Below are positions 46,214-56,094 of a stretch of DNA of 64,000 bases, one piece after another; within the stretch, counting starts at the first letter, position 1; each line of letters starts with the position of its first letter. Both the position numbers and the translations under genes were made by a program. The stretch lies in the NCBI RefSeq assembly GCF_031451695.1, contig NZ_JARWAM010000005.1, positions 1 through 64,000 of the forward strand, in the 5' to 3' direction. The notes below the pieces were generated by a model that did not search any database, was not told the origin of the DNA, and was given only the letters and a program-made list of their open reading frames with translations. The DNA comes from Franzmannia qiaohouensis. GTDB taxonomy: Bacteria; Pseudomonadota; Gammaproteobacteria; Pseudomonadales; Halomonadaceae.

Positions 46214-47136
46214 GAGGCCTCCTCTTCCCCCAGCCAGTCGCGGGGACGCAAATAATCGCGGTACAGCAGCGCCTCCGGGCTGTTTGGGGCCGGCGTATAG
46301 CCGTACTCCCAGGCCGCCAGTGGCGGCATCGACATCAGAATCGACTCGGTGCGCCCGCCGCTCTGCAGGCCGAACAGCGTGCCGCGGTCCCAGACCAGAT
46401 TGAACTCGACGTAGCGGCCACGGCGGTAGAGCTGAAAGTCACGCTGCTGCTGGGTGTAGTCATCGCCGCGACGGCGCTGGACGATGGGCAGGTAGGCGTC
46501 GAGGAAGCTGTCGCCCACGGCGCGCTGGAAGGCGAAGCAGGATGCGAAGTCGCCTTCGTTGAGATCGTCGAAGAACAGCCCGCCAACGCCGCGGGTCTCG
46601 TCGCGGTGCTTGAGATAGAAGTAGTCGTCGCACCACGCCTTGTAGCGCGGATAGACCGCGTCGCCGAACGGCGCGCAGGCATCGCGGGCCACGCGGTGCC
46701 AGTGGCGCACGTCATCGAGCACCGGGTAGAAGGGCGTCAGGTCGTAGCCGCCGCCAAACCACCATACCGGCGCCTCGCCACTCTTCTCGGCAATGAAGAA
46801 GCGTACGTTGCCGTGGCTGGTGGGCACATGGGGGTTGTGGGGGTGCAGCACCCAGGAGACGCCCACGGCGTGAAAGCTGCGCCCGGTAAGCTCGGGGCGC
46901 GCCGCGGTGGCCGAGGGCGGCAGTTGCGCCCCATAGACGTGGGAGAAGTTGACGCCGCCCTTCTCGAACACGGCGCCGTTCTCGATCACCCGCGAGCGGC
47001 CACCGCCACCCTCCTCGCGGGTCCAGCTGTCTTCACGGAACTCGGCCTGACCGTCTTCAGTGGCCAGCCCTTGGCATTGCCGATCCTGCAGTTCGAGCAG
47101 GTAGTGCTTGACCTCGTCGAGATGCGCGTGGGCCAC
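46210..47136 (-). CDS. hemF: Aerobic coproporphyrinogen III oxidase
   Basis: HemF decarboxylates coproporphyrinogen III with oxygen in haem synthesis. The 308-residue product is full length, with GGRSRVIENGAVFEKGGVNFSHV, the signature around GVSWVLHPHNPHVPTSHGNVR, WFGGGYDLTPFYP, GGLFFDDL and the RRGRYVEFNLVWDRGTLFGL block. It overlaps aroE by four bases, so the two are translationally coupled. Confidence 0.97.
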   Translation of the reverse strand: MAHAHLDEVKHYLLELQDRQCQGLATEDGQAEFREDSWTREEGGGGRSRVIENGAVFEKGGVNFSHVYGAQLPPSATAARPELTGRSFHAVGVSWVLHPHNPHVPTSHGNVRFFIAEKSGEAPVWWFGGGYDLTPFYPVLDDVRHWHRVARDACAPFGDAVYPRYKAWCDDYFYLKHRDETRGVGGLFFDDLNEGDFASCFAFQRAVGDSFLDAYLPIVQRRRGDDYTQQQRDFQLYRRGRYVEFNLVWDRGTLFGLQSGGRTESILMSMPPLAAWEYGYTPAPNSPEALLYRDYLRPRDWLGEEEAS

Positions 47137-47178
47137 GCTACCTCCCTGGATTCATCGTTGAGTAGAAAGATATTGCCG

Positions 47179-47748
47179 TCAACCGCGTAGCACCCGACCG
47201 CTGACCAGGTCGCGAATGGTGCTGGGCGCCTCGCGGCCGCCCAGTTCGCCCTCGACGAGGCCAGCCAGGGCGGCACCGAAATAGGCATCGACCTGATCCG
47301 CCGAGCGCGCCTCGGGCTCGCCGGCGGGATTGGCCGAGGTCGACACGATGGGGCCGCCAAACGCCGCGCACAGCTCGCGCACCAGCGGATGATCGCTGAC
47401 CCTCAGCGCCACGCAAGCGTGGCCGCCGCGCACCAGCGGGTGGCTGTGGCCGTTGTCCGGCACCAGCCAGGTGTTGGGGCCCGGCCAGCTGCTCACCAGC
47501 GGCGCGTGCAATTCGGCCGGCAGGCCCGCCAACCAGGGAGCGAACTGGGCGATGTCGCCGGCCACCAGGATCATGCCCTTGGCCGGGTCGCGCTGCTTGA
47601 GCCGCAGCAGGGCGGTAAGCGCCTCGCCGCTGGCGGGATCGCAACCCAGCCCCCAGACCGCCTCGGTGGGATAGGCAATCAGCTCGCCACGGGCCAGTGC
47701 CTTGGCCGCGAAGGCAGTCGATATGCGAGGTGTCGCGCGTTCACGCAT
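47179..47748 (-). CDS. tsaC: Threonylcarbamoyl-AMP synthase
   Basis: TsaC makes threonylcarbamoyl-AMP for the t6A-37 modification of ANN-decoding tRNAs. The 189-residue YrdC-domain protein has IAYPTEAVWGLGCDP at the start, LKQRDPAKGMILVA, WPGPNTWLVP, and the STSANPAGEPE end block. It is of the short TsaC type without the Sua5 extension. It lies 42 bases upstream of hemF and downstream of dprA, an order common in this group. Confidence 0.94.
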   Translation of the reverse strand: MRERATPRISTAFAAKALARGELIAYPTEAVWGLGCDPASGEALTALLRLKQRDPAKGMILVAGDIAQFAPWLAGLPAELHAPLVSSWPGPNTWLVPDNGHSHPLVRGGHACVALRVSDHPLVRELCAAFGGPIVSTSANPAGEPEARSADQVDAYFGAALAGLVEGELGGREAPSTIRDLVSGRVLRG

Positions 47749-47838
47749 GGCAGGGGCTCCAGGCCAATATCACAGGGCCCAGAGTCTACCATGGCCGCCC
47801 AGGCCGGTGATAAATCGACAAGCTCATACGCAAACTGC

Positions 47839-48915
47839 CTAGCGCGGCAGGCGGATCCAGCCGCCAACGGCCTGGGTGGCAAGCCCCTCGAGCTCGAGTT
47901 CGAGCAACCGCAGCTGGCACTCGCTGACGTCGTGGCCGCTCAGGGCCACCAGCGCATCGAGCGGCGTCGGGCGGTCGCTGAGCCAGGCCAGCAGCGGGTC
48001 CTGCTCGCCGGCAGCGGCGAGCGCTGGCAGTGCCTGACGGGGGGCCGCCCAGTGCCCCAGCTCGGCGAGGATATCCTCGACACAGGTGGCCATGGCCGCG
48101 CCGTCGCGAATCAACGCGAGACAGCCGCGCGCCTGGGGATTGTGGATCGAACCGGGCACCGCGAATACCTCGCGGTTCTGCTCGGTGGCCAGCCGTGCAC
48201 TGACCAGCGAGCCGCTCTTCTCGGCGGCCTCGACCACTAGCACGCCCTGCGAGAGACCGGTGACGATGCGGTTGCGGCGCGGAAAGAACGCCGGATGGGC
48301 GCCCGTACCCGGGGGATGCTCGGCGAGCAGCAGCCCGCCCTCGTCGCGCAGGCGGGCATACAGCTGGCGATGACGCTGGGGGTAGATCACATCCACTCCG
48401 CAGCCGAGCACCGCCACGCTGGGCCCACCGGCATCCAGGGCCGCCTGCTGGGCGGCACCGTCGACGCCCAGCGCCATGCCGCTGATCACGCACCACCCCT
48501 GCTCGGCGAGTTCGCGACCGAAGCGCTGGGCGTTGTGCAGGCCGTCGCGGCTCGGACGCCGCGAGCCAACGATCGCCAGGCCCGGCGGCGCCAGCGCAGC
48601 CAGGTCGCCGCTGGCCCAGAGTACCGGCGGTGGGTCGGGTATCTGCGCCAGCAGCGCGGGCCAGTGGTCGTGGGCAGGGGTCAGCAGGTGATGGTGGTCG
48701 GCCGCGGCTTCCCAGCTCAGCGCCGCCTCGAGCTGGGCTTGCAATGGGCTGCGCGCGGGGTGGTGGAGCCAAAGTCGCAGATGGCTGCGCGCCGGTTCGG
48801 GGATCGCCGCCAACCAGCCGTCGGGCCAGGCCGCGCCGGCCTCGGTCAGCTGCGCCAGGCGCCGCGGGCCAAGCCCGGGTAGCGCCGCCAGTATCAGCCA
48901 CTCCCTGGCCGTCAT
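47839..48915 (-). CDS. dprA: DNA processing protein DprA
   Basis: DprA loads RecA onto incoming single-stranded DNA in transformation and is present in nearly all bacteria. The 358-residue product has an N-terminal helical domain with the HhH-like LPGLGPRRLAQL, the Rossmann core with LAIVGSRRPSRDGL, VISGMALGVDGAAQQAAL and VLGCGVDVIYP, then GTGAHPAFFPRRNRIVTGLSQGVLVVEAAEKSGSL, and a C-terminal winged-helix domain (about 295-358). It is downstream of the lysM gene and upstream of tsaC. Confidence 0.95.
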   Translation of the reverse strand: MTAREWLILAALPGLGPRRLAQLTEAGAAWPDGWLAAIPEPARSHLRLWLHHPARSPLQAQLEAALSWEAAADHHHLLTPAHDHWPALLAQIPDPPPVLWASGDLAALAPPGLAIVGSRRPSRDGLHNAQRFGRELAEQGWCVISGMALGVDGAAQQAALDAGGPSVAVLGCGVDVIYPQRHRQLYARLRDEGGLLLAEHPPGTGAHPAFFPRRNRIVTGLSQGVLVVEAAEKSGSLVSARLATEQNREVFAVPGSIHNPQARGCLALIRDGAAMATCVEDILAELGHWAAPRQALPALAAAGEQDPLLAWLSDRPTPLDALVALSGHDVSECQLRLLELELEGLATQAVGGWIRLPR

Positions 48916-48941
48916 GCCCTCTCCTCCCTGTATCGGAGCCG

Positions 48942-50033
48942 TTAGCGCTGCGCTAGCGTGGCGCTGCTGTCGGGGTTGAAGATCCGATCGCCCACCGCCA
49001 GGCTGCGGCTGGCGCGCATCACCAGCGCATAGCTCATCCGCTCGTAGCTCTTGAACACCATCACCAGGCCGGCCTCTTCGCCGGGCAGGCGCAGCGACTC
49101 GTTGGTGACCGGGTCGGTGACCAGTTCGCCGCGCTGCTCGACGCTCAGCACATGGCCCGGGGTGAGGCCATCGCGACGGCCGCGGTCCAGCGCCACCACC
49201 TGCAGCCGGCCGATGAACTGGACGCCGCCCGGCACCGCCAGCAGCCGTCCGTCCACCGCCCGCTCGGGAGCCCGCGGCTGGAACTCCGTCAGCAGCTCGC
49301 CGCTCTCCAGCGGCAGCACCAGGTCGCCGTTGCGCACCTCCTGGTTGGCACTCAGGACGTCGAGGGTAGCGATGTCACCCTCGCCGCGCAGCCAGCGTGC
49401 CTGGCCGACGCCGACCAGCTCGAGCCCCAGGAACTCGCCGGTGACGCTATCTTCGTAGGTCTCGCCGAGGCGGTAGATACCCAGTCGGCCATGGTCTGCC
49501 AGGTCGCCGCGGGCGTAGATGCGATCGCCGGCGCCGCTGATCAGGCGGCGATCATCGCCGCCCACCACGTAGGCCTGCTCGTCGGCCTGCGCCGGGTCGT
49601 CGAGCACGCGGTACTCGGTGAGGAAATTCTCGACCCGCTCCAGCGGCAGCGGCGGCACCGCCTCGCGCCGCGGGGTGCGGCGCACCTCCGGCGACAGCCG
49701 GACTTCGCCGCGCCCGCGCTCCAGGCCGAGGCGCGGTCGACCGTCCTGGTAGTAAAGGTAGACGGTGTCGCCGGGGTAGATGAGATGCGGGTTGCGGATC
49801 TGCGGGTTGACCTCCCACACCTCCGGCCACTGCCAGGGATGGCGCAGGAAGCGCCCCGAGATATCCCAGAGGGTGTCACCGCGCACCACCGTATAGCGAT
49901 CCGGCGCATCGCCGCGCAGCCCGGCGTCGCTGAGCCCTTGCCCCATGGCCGGCAGGCTCAGCAGCATGGCCAGCAGCGCCCACCCTGCGACCCAGCCATG
50001 CCACGCTCCCCGCCTTGCCCCACTCGTGCTCAT
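48942..50033 (-). CDS. LysM-domain peptidoglycan-binding protein
   Basis: A 363-residue exported protein. The signal peptide runs to about residue 32. A LysM domain follows at about 46-95 (YTVVRGDTLWDISGRFLRHPWQWPEVWEVNPQIRNPHLIYPGDTV). The C-terminal region has repeated structure of the kind seen in LysM proteins next to dprA across gammaproteobacteria. It binds peptidoglycan; its precise role is not known. It is divergent from def over about 170 bases. Confidence 0.88.
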   Translation of the reverse strand: MSTSGARRGAWHGWVAGWALLAMLLSLPAMGQGLSDAGLRGDAPDRYTVVRGDTLWDISGRFLRHPWQWPEVWEVNPQIRNPHLIYPGDTVYLYYQDGRPRLGLERGRGEVRLSPEVRRTPRREAVPPLPLERVENFLTEYRVLDDPAQADEQAYVVGGDDRRLISGAGDRIYARGDLADHGRLGIYRLGETYEDSVTGEFLGLELVGVGQARWLRGEGDIATLDVLSANQEVRNGDLVLPLESGELLTEFQPRAPERAVDGRLLAVPGGVQFIGRLQVVALDRGRRDGLTPGHVLSVEQRGELVTDPVTNESLRLPGEEAGLVMVFKSYERMSYALVMRASRSLAVGDRIFNPDSSATLAQR

Positions 50034-50130
50034 CCTGTCTTCTCCCTGGCACCGCTGCGTGCAACGGCGTTATCGCTCTTATGTGCGGCCATGTGAGCGG
50101 CCATGCATGGCGCAAAACGCAACCGGCGGT

Positions 50131-50158
50131 TTCACTGCACGCGGCCGCCCACTACAAT
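50131..50158 (+). promoter_or_regulatory. Candidate promoter of def-fmt-rsmB-trkA
   Basis: TTCACT (50131-50136) and TACAAT (50153-50158) are spaced by 16 bases, 45 bases before the def start. Each hexamer matches four or five of six consensus bases. Confidence 0.45.
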
Positions 50159-50202
50159 ATGGCCATATCCTCTGATAACAGCACAACGGTGATTTCAACG
50201 CC

Positions 50203-50715
50203 ATGGCCAAGTTACCCATCCTCGAATTTCCTGACGAGCGCCTGCGCACCAAGGCCGCACCGGTTGCCACGGTCGACGACGAGGTGCGCCAACTGGTCGA
50301 CGACATGTTCGAGACCATGTACCACGCTCGCGGCATCGGCCTGGCAGCCACCCAGGTCGACGTGCATCGCCGCGTCATCGTCATGGACGTCAGCGACGAC
50401 CAGAATGATCCTCGGGTGCTGATCAACCCCGAGTACACGCCCCTCGGCGACGCACGCGAGCCGCTTCAGGAAGGCTGCCTGTCGATCCCCGAATATTACG
50501 CCGAGGTGCCGCGTGCCCTGGGCGTCCACCTCAAGGCGCTGGATCGCGACGGCCAGCCCTATGAGCTCGAGGCCGACGGCTTGCTGGCACACTGCATCCA
50601 GCACGAATACGACCACCTCGAAGGGGTGCTGTTCGTCGACTACCTGTCGCCGCTCAAGCGCGAACGGGTACTCAAGAAGATGCAGAAGCGCCACAAGCTG
50701 ATGCAGGACGCCTGA
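50203..50715 (+). CDS. def: Peptide deformylase
   Basis: Def removes the N-formyl group from new proteins. The 170-residue product has all three motifs: GIGLAATQV (motif 1), EGCLSIP (motif 2, with the metal cysteine) and QHEYDHLEGVLF (motif 3, His-Glu-x2-x-His). It precedes fmt, whose product adds the formyl group, in the classic order. GTGATTTCAACGCC precedes the ATG, with only a weak ribosome-binding site. Confidence 0.97.
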   Translation: MAKLPILEFPDERLRTKAAPVATVDDEVRQLVDDMFETMYHARGIGLAATQVDVHRRVIVMDVSDDQNDPRVLINPEYTPLGDAREPLQEGCLSIPEYYAEVPRALGVHLKALDRDGQPYELEADGLLAHCIQHEYDHLEGVLFVDYLSPLKRERVLKKMQKRHKLMQDA

Positions 50716-50832
50716 CACCCGCCTGACGCCCCAGCCGGCTCGCAGCAGCGCTGCGAGCCGCATTGCGCATGAAGCGGGACGCCGCCCGCGGGTGGCCGAT
50801 CCGCCGTATCCGACTTCTCGAGGCCCTACCGC

Positions 50833-51819
50833 ATGCCCCAAGCGTTACGCGTGATCTTCGCCGGCACCCCCGACTTTGCCGCCGCGAGCCTGGCGGCGCT
50901 GCTCGACAGCCGGCACCGGGTGGTGGCCGTCTACACCCAGCCCGTTCGTCCCGCCGGTCGCGGTCGCAAGCTGATGCCCAGCCCGGTCAAGGCGCTGGCC
51001 CAGGCGCATCAGCTGCCGGTCTATCAGCCGGCGTCGCTCAAGGATGCCGACGCCCAGGCCGAGCTGGCCACCATCGAGGCTGACATCATGGTGGTGGTCG
51101 CCTACGGCCTGATCCTGCCCCAGGCGGTGCTCGATACCCCGCGGCTGGGCTGCCTCAACGTGCACGCCTCGCTGCTGCCGCGCTGGCGCGGAGCGGCGCC
51201 GATCCAGCGCGCCATCGAGGCCGGCGATCGTGAAAGCGGCGTGACCATCATGCAGATGGATGCCGGCCTCGATACCGGCGCCATGCTGCTCGAACGGCGC
51301 ACGCCGATCACCGCCACCACCACCGGCGGCGAACTGCACGATACCCTCGCCGAGCAGGGTGGCGAGGCGATCGTCGCGGCCCTCGACGCCCTGGCCGGCG
51401 AGGGCCTGAGTGCCACGCCGCAGCCCGAGGCGGGGGTCACCTACGCCGCCAAGCTGACCAAGGCCGAGGCCGCGCTCGATTTCACCCAACCGGCGGCGCA
51501 GCTGGCCGCCAAGGTGCGTGCCTTCAATCCCTGGCCGGTGGCCTGGTGCACGCTGGGCGATGAGCGTCTGCGGCTGTGGTTGGCCGCCGCCGGCGAGCGC
51601 CGCGACGACGACCCTCAGCAGGCGCCGCCGGGTACCCTGCTGCCAAGCGACGCGGATGCCCTGCGCATTGCCTGCGGCGCCGGGGGTAGCGAGGTGCTGC
51701 GCGTCACCCAGGCCCAGCTGCCCGGCGGCAAGGCGCTGCCGATGCGTGAGCTGCTCAAGGCCCGCGGCGAGCGCTTCGCCGCCGGCACCCCGCTATCCCC
51801 CCCGGAGACGCCCCAATGA
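50833..51819 (+). CDS. fmt: Methionyl-tRNA formyltransferase
   Basis: Fmt formylates initiator Met-tRNA using 10-formyl-THF. The 328-residue product has RVIFAGTPDFAA at the start, the substrate pocket SLLPRWRGAAPIQRAI with the catalytic Asn-His-Asp region (NVHASLLP), VTIMQMDAGLDTGAML, and the C-terminal domain with TYAAKLTKAEA. It overlaps rsmB by four bases (51816-51819), which links translation-initiation and rRNA-methylation genes. Confidence 0.96.
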   Translation: MPQALRVIFAGTPDFAAASLAALLDSRHRVVAVYTQPVRPAGRGRKLMPSPVKALAQAHQLPVYQPASLKDADAQAELATIEADIMVVVAYGLILPQAVLDTPRLGCLNVHASLLPRWRGAAPIQRAIEAGDRESGVTIMQMDAGLDTGAMLLERRTPITATTTGGELHDTLAEQGGEAIVAALDALAGEGLSATPQPEAGVTYAAKLTKAEAALDFTQPAAQLAAKVRAFNPWPVAWCTLGDERLRLWLAAAGERRDDDPQQAPPGTLLPSDADALRIACGAGGSEVLRVTQAQLPGGKALPMRELLKARGERFAAGTPLSPPETPQ

Positions 51820-53147
51820 ACGATGCGCCAACGCCCCAAGGCAGCGGCCAGCAGCTGCGTGCCGCCGCCGCTCGCGCCCTGCTGCCGGTGATCGATGCCA
51901 AGGGCTCGCTTGCCGCCCTCGACGACGGCGGCGTAGCGCCTCGCGACCGCGCGCTGTTCCGTGCCCTGTGCTATGGCGTGTGCCGCGCTCTGCCGCGCCT
52001 CGAGGCGCTCGCCGAGGAGCTGCTGCGCAGCCCCTTCAAGGCCCGCGACCGAGACGTCCAGGCGCTGCTGCTGGTCGGCATCTACCAGCTGCTCTATCTG
52101 CGCATTCCGGCCCACGCCGCGGTGGGCGAAACCGCCGGCGCCGCGCGGCTGCTCGGCAAGGCCTGGGCCACCCGGGTGCTCAATGGCTGCCTGCGTCGCC
52201 TGCAGCGCGAGCAGAGCGCGCTACAGGCCAAGGTCGACCGCGACCCCTGCGTCGCGCTGCTGCACCCGGCCTGGCTGCTCAAGGCGCTGCGCCAGGCGTG
52301 GCCCGACGACTGGCGCGAGATCGCCATCGCCAACAATACCCCCGGTCCGATGACGCTGCGCATCAATCGCCGCCGGGTCAGCCGCGAGGTGTATCGCGAG
52401 CGACTGCTGGAGAGCGGCCTCGAAAGCCGTCCCTGCGAGTTCGCCCCCGACGGCCTGACCCTCGCCACCCCCTGCGACGTCAAGGCGCTGCCGGGGTTCG
52501 CCGACGGCGACGTCAGCGTCCAGGACGAGGCCGCCCAGCTTGCCGTGGAGCTGCTCGGCCCGGCCCTGGCACCGCGCCCCGGGGCGCGGGTGCTCGACGC
52601 CTGCTGCGCCCCCGGTGGCAAGACCGCACACCTGCTCGAGGCCTTCGACATCGACCTCACCGCGCTGGACAACGATGCCCAGCGCCTGACTCGCGTCACC
52701 GACACCCTCGATCGGCTGGGGCTGACGGCGCGTATCGAGCACGCCGATGCCAGCCAGCTGGAAGGCTGGGAGACCGACTGCTTCGACGCCATCCTGCTCG
52801 ACGCCCCCTGCTCCGGCAGCGGCGTGATTCGCCGCCACCCGGATATCAAGCGGCTGCGCCGCGCCGAGGATATCGCCGCACTGGCCACGCTGCAGGGGCG
52901 CCTGCTCGACCGCCTGTGGCAGACCCTGACCCCGGGCGGCACCCTGGTCTACGCCACCTGCTCGGTGTTCCCCGAGGAGAACGCCGAGCAGATCAAGGCC
53001 TTCCTGGCCCGCACCGCGGATGCCCGTGTCACCACCCCCGACAAGGTGGCGTGGGGCCGCCCGGCCGGCGACGGCCGCCAGCTGCTGCCCCGCGAGGCCG
53101 GTCACGACGGCTTCTTCTACGCGCGACTCGAAAAGTCACGCAGCTGA
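51816..53147 (+). CDS. rsmB: 16S rRNA (cytosine-967-C5)-methyltransferase
   Basis: RsmB methylates C967 in 16S rRNA. The 443-residue product has an N-terminal NusB-like RNA-binding domain (about 15-145), then the AdoMet-dependent domain with VLDACCAPGGKTAHLLE, the catalytic cysteine in LLDAPCSGSGVIRRHPDIK, and YATCSVFPEEN. Its start overlaps fmt by ATGA. The gap to trkA is 81 bases, with a small hairpin-free spacer. Confidence 0.95.
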   Translation: MNDAPTPQGSGQQLRAAAARALLPVIDAKGSLAALDDGGVAPRDRALFRALCYGVCRALPRLEALAEELLRSPFKARDRDVQALLLVGIYQLLYLRIPAHAAVGETAGAARLLGKAWATRVLNGCLRRLQREQSALQAKVDRDPCVALLHPAWLLKALRQAWPDDWREIAIANNTPGPMTLRINRRRVSREVYRERLLESGLESRPCEFAPDGLTLATPCDVKALPGFADGDVSVQDEAAQLAVELLGPALAPRPGARVLDACCAPGGKTAHLLEAFDIDLTALDNDAQRLTRVTDTLDRLGLTARIEHADASQLEGWETDCFDAILLDAPCSGSGVIRRHPDIKRLRRAEDIAALATLQGRLLDRLWQTLTPGGTLVYATCSVFPEENAEQIKAFLARTADARVTTPDKVAWGRPAGDGRQLLPREAGHDGFFYARLEKSRS

Positions 53148-53228
53148 TCCCACGCCGCGCCGCCGCCTGTCCTTCGCCAGGCGGCTGGTTTATGCTGTGC
53201 CGACGCATCGCAGGGGAACAGGCGTGGC

Positions 53229-54602
53229 ATGAAGATCATCATTCTCGGTGCCGGACAGGTCGGCGGCACCCTGGCCGAGCATCTCGCCCACGAAGAGAAC
53301 GACATTACCGTGGTCGATACCGACGGCGGGCGGCTGCGCGAGCTGCATAACCGCCTCGACATCCGCACCGTGTCCGGCCCCGCCTCCTACCCCATGGTGC
53401 TGCGCCAGGCCGGCTGCGAAGACGCCGACATGCTGATCGCGGTGACCAACTCCGACGAAGTCAACATGATCGCCTGCCAGGTCGCCCACACCCTGTTTCG
53501 CACCCCCACCAAGATCGCCCGGGTGCGCGCCACCGCCTACCTCACCCGCAAGGGCCTGTTCGCCCACGAGGCGGTGCCCATCGACGTGCTGATCAGCCCC
53601 GAGCAGGTGGTCACCGACCATATCCGCCGCCTGATCGAATACCCCGGCGCCCTGCAGGTGCTCGAGTTCGCCGGCGGCCAGGCCCAGCTGGTGGCGGTCA
53701 AGGCCTTCTACGGCGGGCCGCTGGTCGGCCAGGAGCTGGGCTTCCTGCGCCGCCACATGCCCAACGTCGACACCCGGGTGGCGGCCATCTACCGCCGCAA
53801 TCGGCCGATCATCCCGCGCGGCGACACCGTGATCGAGGCCGACGATGAGGTGTTCTTCATTGCGGCCCGCCGCGACATCCGCGCGGTGATGAGCGAGCTG
53901 CGCCGCCTCGACCGCGACTTCCGCCGGGTGGTGATCGCCGGCGGCGGCCATATCGGCGAGCGCCTGGCGGAAAATCTCGAGCACAGCCACCAGGTCAAGA
54001 TCATCGAGCACGACCTGGAGCGCTGCACCACCCTCTCCGAGCGCCTCGACCGCACCGTGGTACTGCACGGCAGCGCCACCAGCAAGCGCCTGCTGCTGGA
54101 GGAGAACATCGAGGACTGCGACATCTTCTGCGCGCTGACCAACGACGACGAGGTCAACATCATGTCGTCGATGCTGGCCAAGCGGCTCGGCGCCAAGAAG
54201 GTGCTGACGCTGATCAACAACGCCGCCTACGTCGACCTGGTGCAGGGCGGCGAGATCGACATCGCCATCTCGCCGCAGCAGGCCACCATCGGCAGCCTGC
54301 TGACCCACGTGCGCCGCGGCGACATCGTCAACGTCCACTCGCTGCGCCGCGGCGCCGCCGAGGCCATCGAAGCCATCGCCCACGGCGACTCGCGCTCGTC
54401 CAAGGTAGTGGGGCGCGCCATCGACGAGATCGACCTGCCCAGCGGCACCACCATCGGCGCCATCGTGCGCGGCAAGGAGGTGCTGATCGCCCACGACGAC
54501 GTGGTGGTGGCATCCGGCGACCACGTCATCCTGTTCGTGGTCGACAAGCGCCGCATCCGCGACGTGGAGCGGCTGTTCCAGGTCGGGCTGACATTCTTCT
54601 GA
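53229..54602 (+). CDS. trkA: Potassium uptake regulatory protein TrkA
   Basis: TrkA is the peripheral NAD(H)-binding regulator of the Trk potassium system. The 457-residue product has two RCK modules: GAGQVGGTLAEHLA with VVDTD at the start, and a second copy GGGHIGERLAENLE with IIEHD near residue 240. Each is followed by a TrkA-C domain. Potassium uptake is a main response to salt stress, and TrkH is encoded 43 bases downstream. Confidence 0.97.
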   Translation: MKIIILGAGQVGGTLAEHLAHEENDITVVDTDGGRLRELHNRLDIRTVSGPASYPMVLRQAGCEDADMLIAVTNSDEVNMIACQVAHTLFRTPTKIARVRATAYLTRKGLFAHEAVPIDVLISPEQVVTDHIRRLIEYPGALQVLEFAGGQAQLVAVKAFYGGPLVGQELGFLRRHMPNVDTRVAAIYRRNRPIIPRGDTVIEADDEVFFIAARRDIRAVMSELRRLDRDFRRVVIAGGGHIGERLAENLEHSHQVKIIEHDLERCTTLSERLDRTVVLHGSATSKRLLLEENIEDCDIFCALTNDDEVNIMSSMLAKRLGAKKVLTLINNAAYVDLVQGGEIDIAISPQQATIGSLLTHVRRGDIVNVHSLRRGAAEAIEAIAHGDSRSSKVVGRAIDEIDLPSGTTIGAIVRGKEVLIAHDDVVVASGDHVILFVVDKRRIRDVERLFQVGLTFF

Positions 54603-54645
54603 TGAGGGAGCAACGCGTGAACGCCCGGACTAGGAGCGTGACGGC

Positions 54646-56094
54646 ATGAGCCTGCGCGTCATTCTGCGCATCCTGGGACTGCTGCTGATGCTGTTCAGCC
54701 TGACCCTGGTGCCGCCGATCCTGATCTCACTGCTGTTCAACGACGGCGTGTGGGACGCCTTTGCCATCGCCATGGCGATCACCGTGGCCACCGGTGCCCT
54801 GCTCTACCTGCCCAATCGCTATGCGCGCAAGGAGCTGCGCACCCGCGACGGCTTCCTGATCGCGGCGCTGTTCTGGACGGTACTCGGCACCTTCGGCTCG
54901 CTGCCGCTGATGCTCGACGGTCCCTATGCGCTATCGGTCACCGATGCGGTGTTCGAGTCCTTCTCGGGGCTGACCACCACCGGCGCCACGGTCATCACCG
55001 GCATCGACTTCCTGCCCGAAGCGGTGCGCTACTACCGCCAGCAGCTGCAGTGGCTGGGCGGCATGGGTATCGTGGTGCTGGCGGTGGCGATCCTGCCGAC
55101 GCTGGGCGTTGGCGGCATGGCGCTGTACCGCACCGAGATCCCGGGGCCGCTCAAGGACTCGAAGCTGACCCCGCGCATCACCGAGACCGCCAAGGCGCTG
55201 TGGTACATCTATGCCAGCCTGACGCTGACCTGCATCATCGCCTACTGGGCCGCCGGCATGGACTGGTTCGACGCCATCGGCCACGGCTTCTCGACCGTGG
55301 CCATCGGCGGCTTTTCCACCTACGACGCCAGTATCGGCCACTTCGACAGCGCCACCATCGAGATGATCTGCGTGCTGTTCATGGTGATCTCGGCGATTAG
55401 CTATAGCCTGCACTTCGCGGCCTGGCGCGAGAAGCGCCTGTCCCAGTACCTGCGTGACCCGGAGGCGCGTTTCCTGCTGCTGTTCCTGCTCGGCCTGAGC
55501 GTGATCAGCGTGCTGACACTGTGGCTGACCGCCACCTACAGTGGCAGCGAGGGCCTGCGCAACGGCGTGTTCCAGGCGGTTTCCATCGCCACCACCGCCG
55601 GCTTCGGCGTCGCCGACTTCGCTGCCTGGCCCGGCGCCCTGCCCTTCCTGCTGTTCGTTGCCGCCTTCGTCGGCGGCTGTTCGGGCTCCACCGGCGGCGG
55701 CATGAAGGTGATCCGCATCATCCTGATCCTCAAGCAGGGCATGCGCGAGGTGATGCGCCTGATCCACCCCAACGCGGTGATCGCGGTCAAGGTCGGCAAG
55801 GTCAGCGTGCCCGACGGCATCGCCCAGGCGGTGTGGGGCTTCTTCTCGGTCTACGTGATGCTGTTCTTCCTGATGCTGATCGGGGTGATGGCCACCGGCG
55901 TCGACCAGGTCACCGCCTGGTCGACGGTGGCCTCGACCCTCAACAACCTCGGCCCGGCGCTTGGCGAGGCCGCCAGCCACTACGGCGAGCTGCCCGACCT
56001 GGCCAAGTGGATCCTGGTGCTGGCGATGATCCTCGGCCGCTTGGAGATCTTCACCGTACTGGTGCTGTTCACCCCGGCCTTCTGGCGGCGCTAG
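54646..56094 (+). CDS. trkH: Potassium uptake protein TrkH
   Basis: TrkH is the membrane pore of the Trk system. The 482-residue product has the four MPM repeats of this family with filter regions at FSGLTTTGATVITG, GHGFSTVAIGGFSTYD, SIATTAGFGVADF and STLNNLGPALG, and about ten membrane helices. The arrangement trkA-trkH with 43 bases between them is typical of Halomonas and its relatives. No terminator is evident; the repeat-like element follows. Confidence 0.96.
   Translation: MSLRVILRILGLLLMLFSLTLVPPILISLLFNDGVWDAFAIAMAITVATGALLYLPNRYARKELRTRDGFLIAALFWTVLGTFGSLPLMLDGPYALSVTDAVFESFSGLTTTGATVITGIDFLPEAVRYYRQQLQWLGGMGIVVLAVAILPTLGVGGMALYRTEIPGPLKDSKLTPRITETAKALWYIYASLTLTCIIAYWAAGMDWFDAIGHGFSTVAIGGFSTYDASIGHFDSATIEMICVLFMVISAISYSLHFAAWREKRLSQYLRDPEARFLLLFLLGLSVISVLTLWLTATYSGSEGLRNGVFQAVSIATTAGFGVADFAAWPGALPFLLFVAAFVGGCSGSTGGGMKVIRIILILKQGMREVMRLIHPNAVIAVKVGKVSVPDGIAQAVWGFFSVYVMLFFLMLIGVMATGVDQVTAWSTVASTLNNLGPALGEAASHYGELPDLAKWILVLAMILGRLEIFTVLVLFTPAFWRR

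Noticed and set aside
51518..53350. Long plus-strand frame overlapping fmt and rsmB
   Set aside because: It is an alternate frame of two well-supported genes, dominated by Arg, Pro and Ala.
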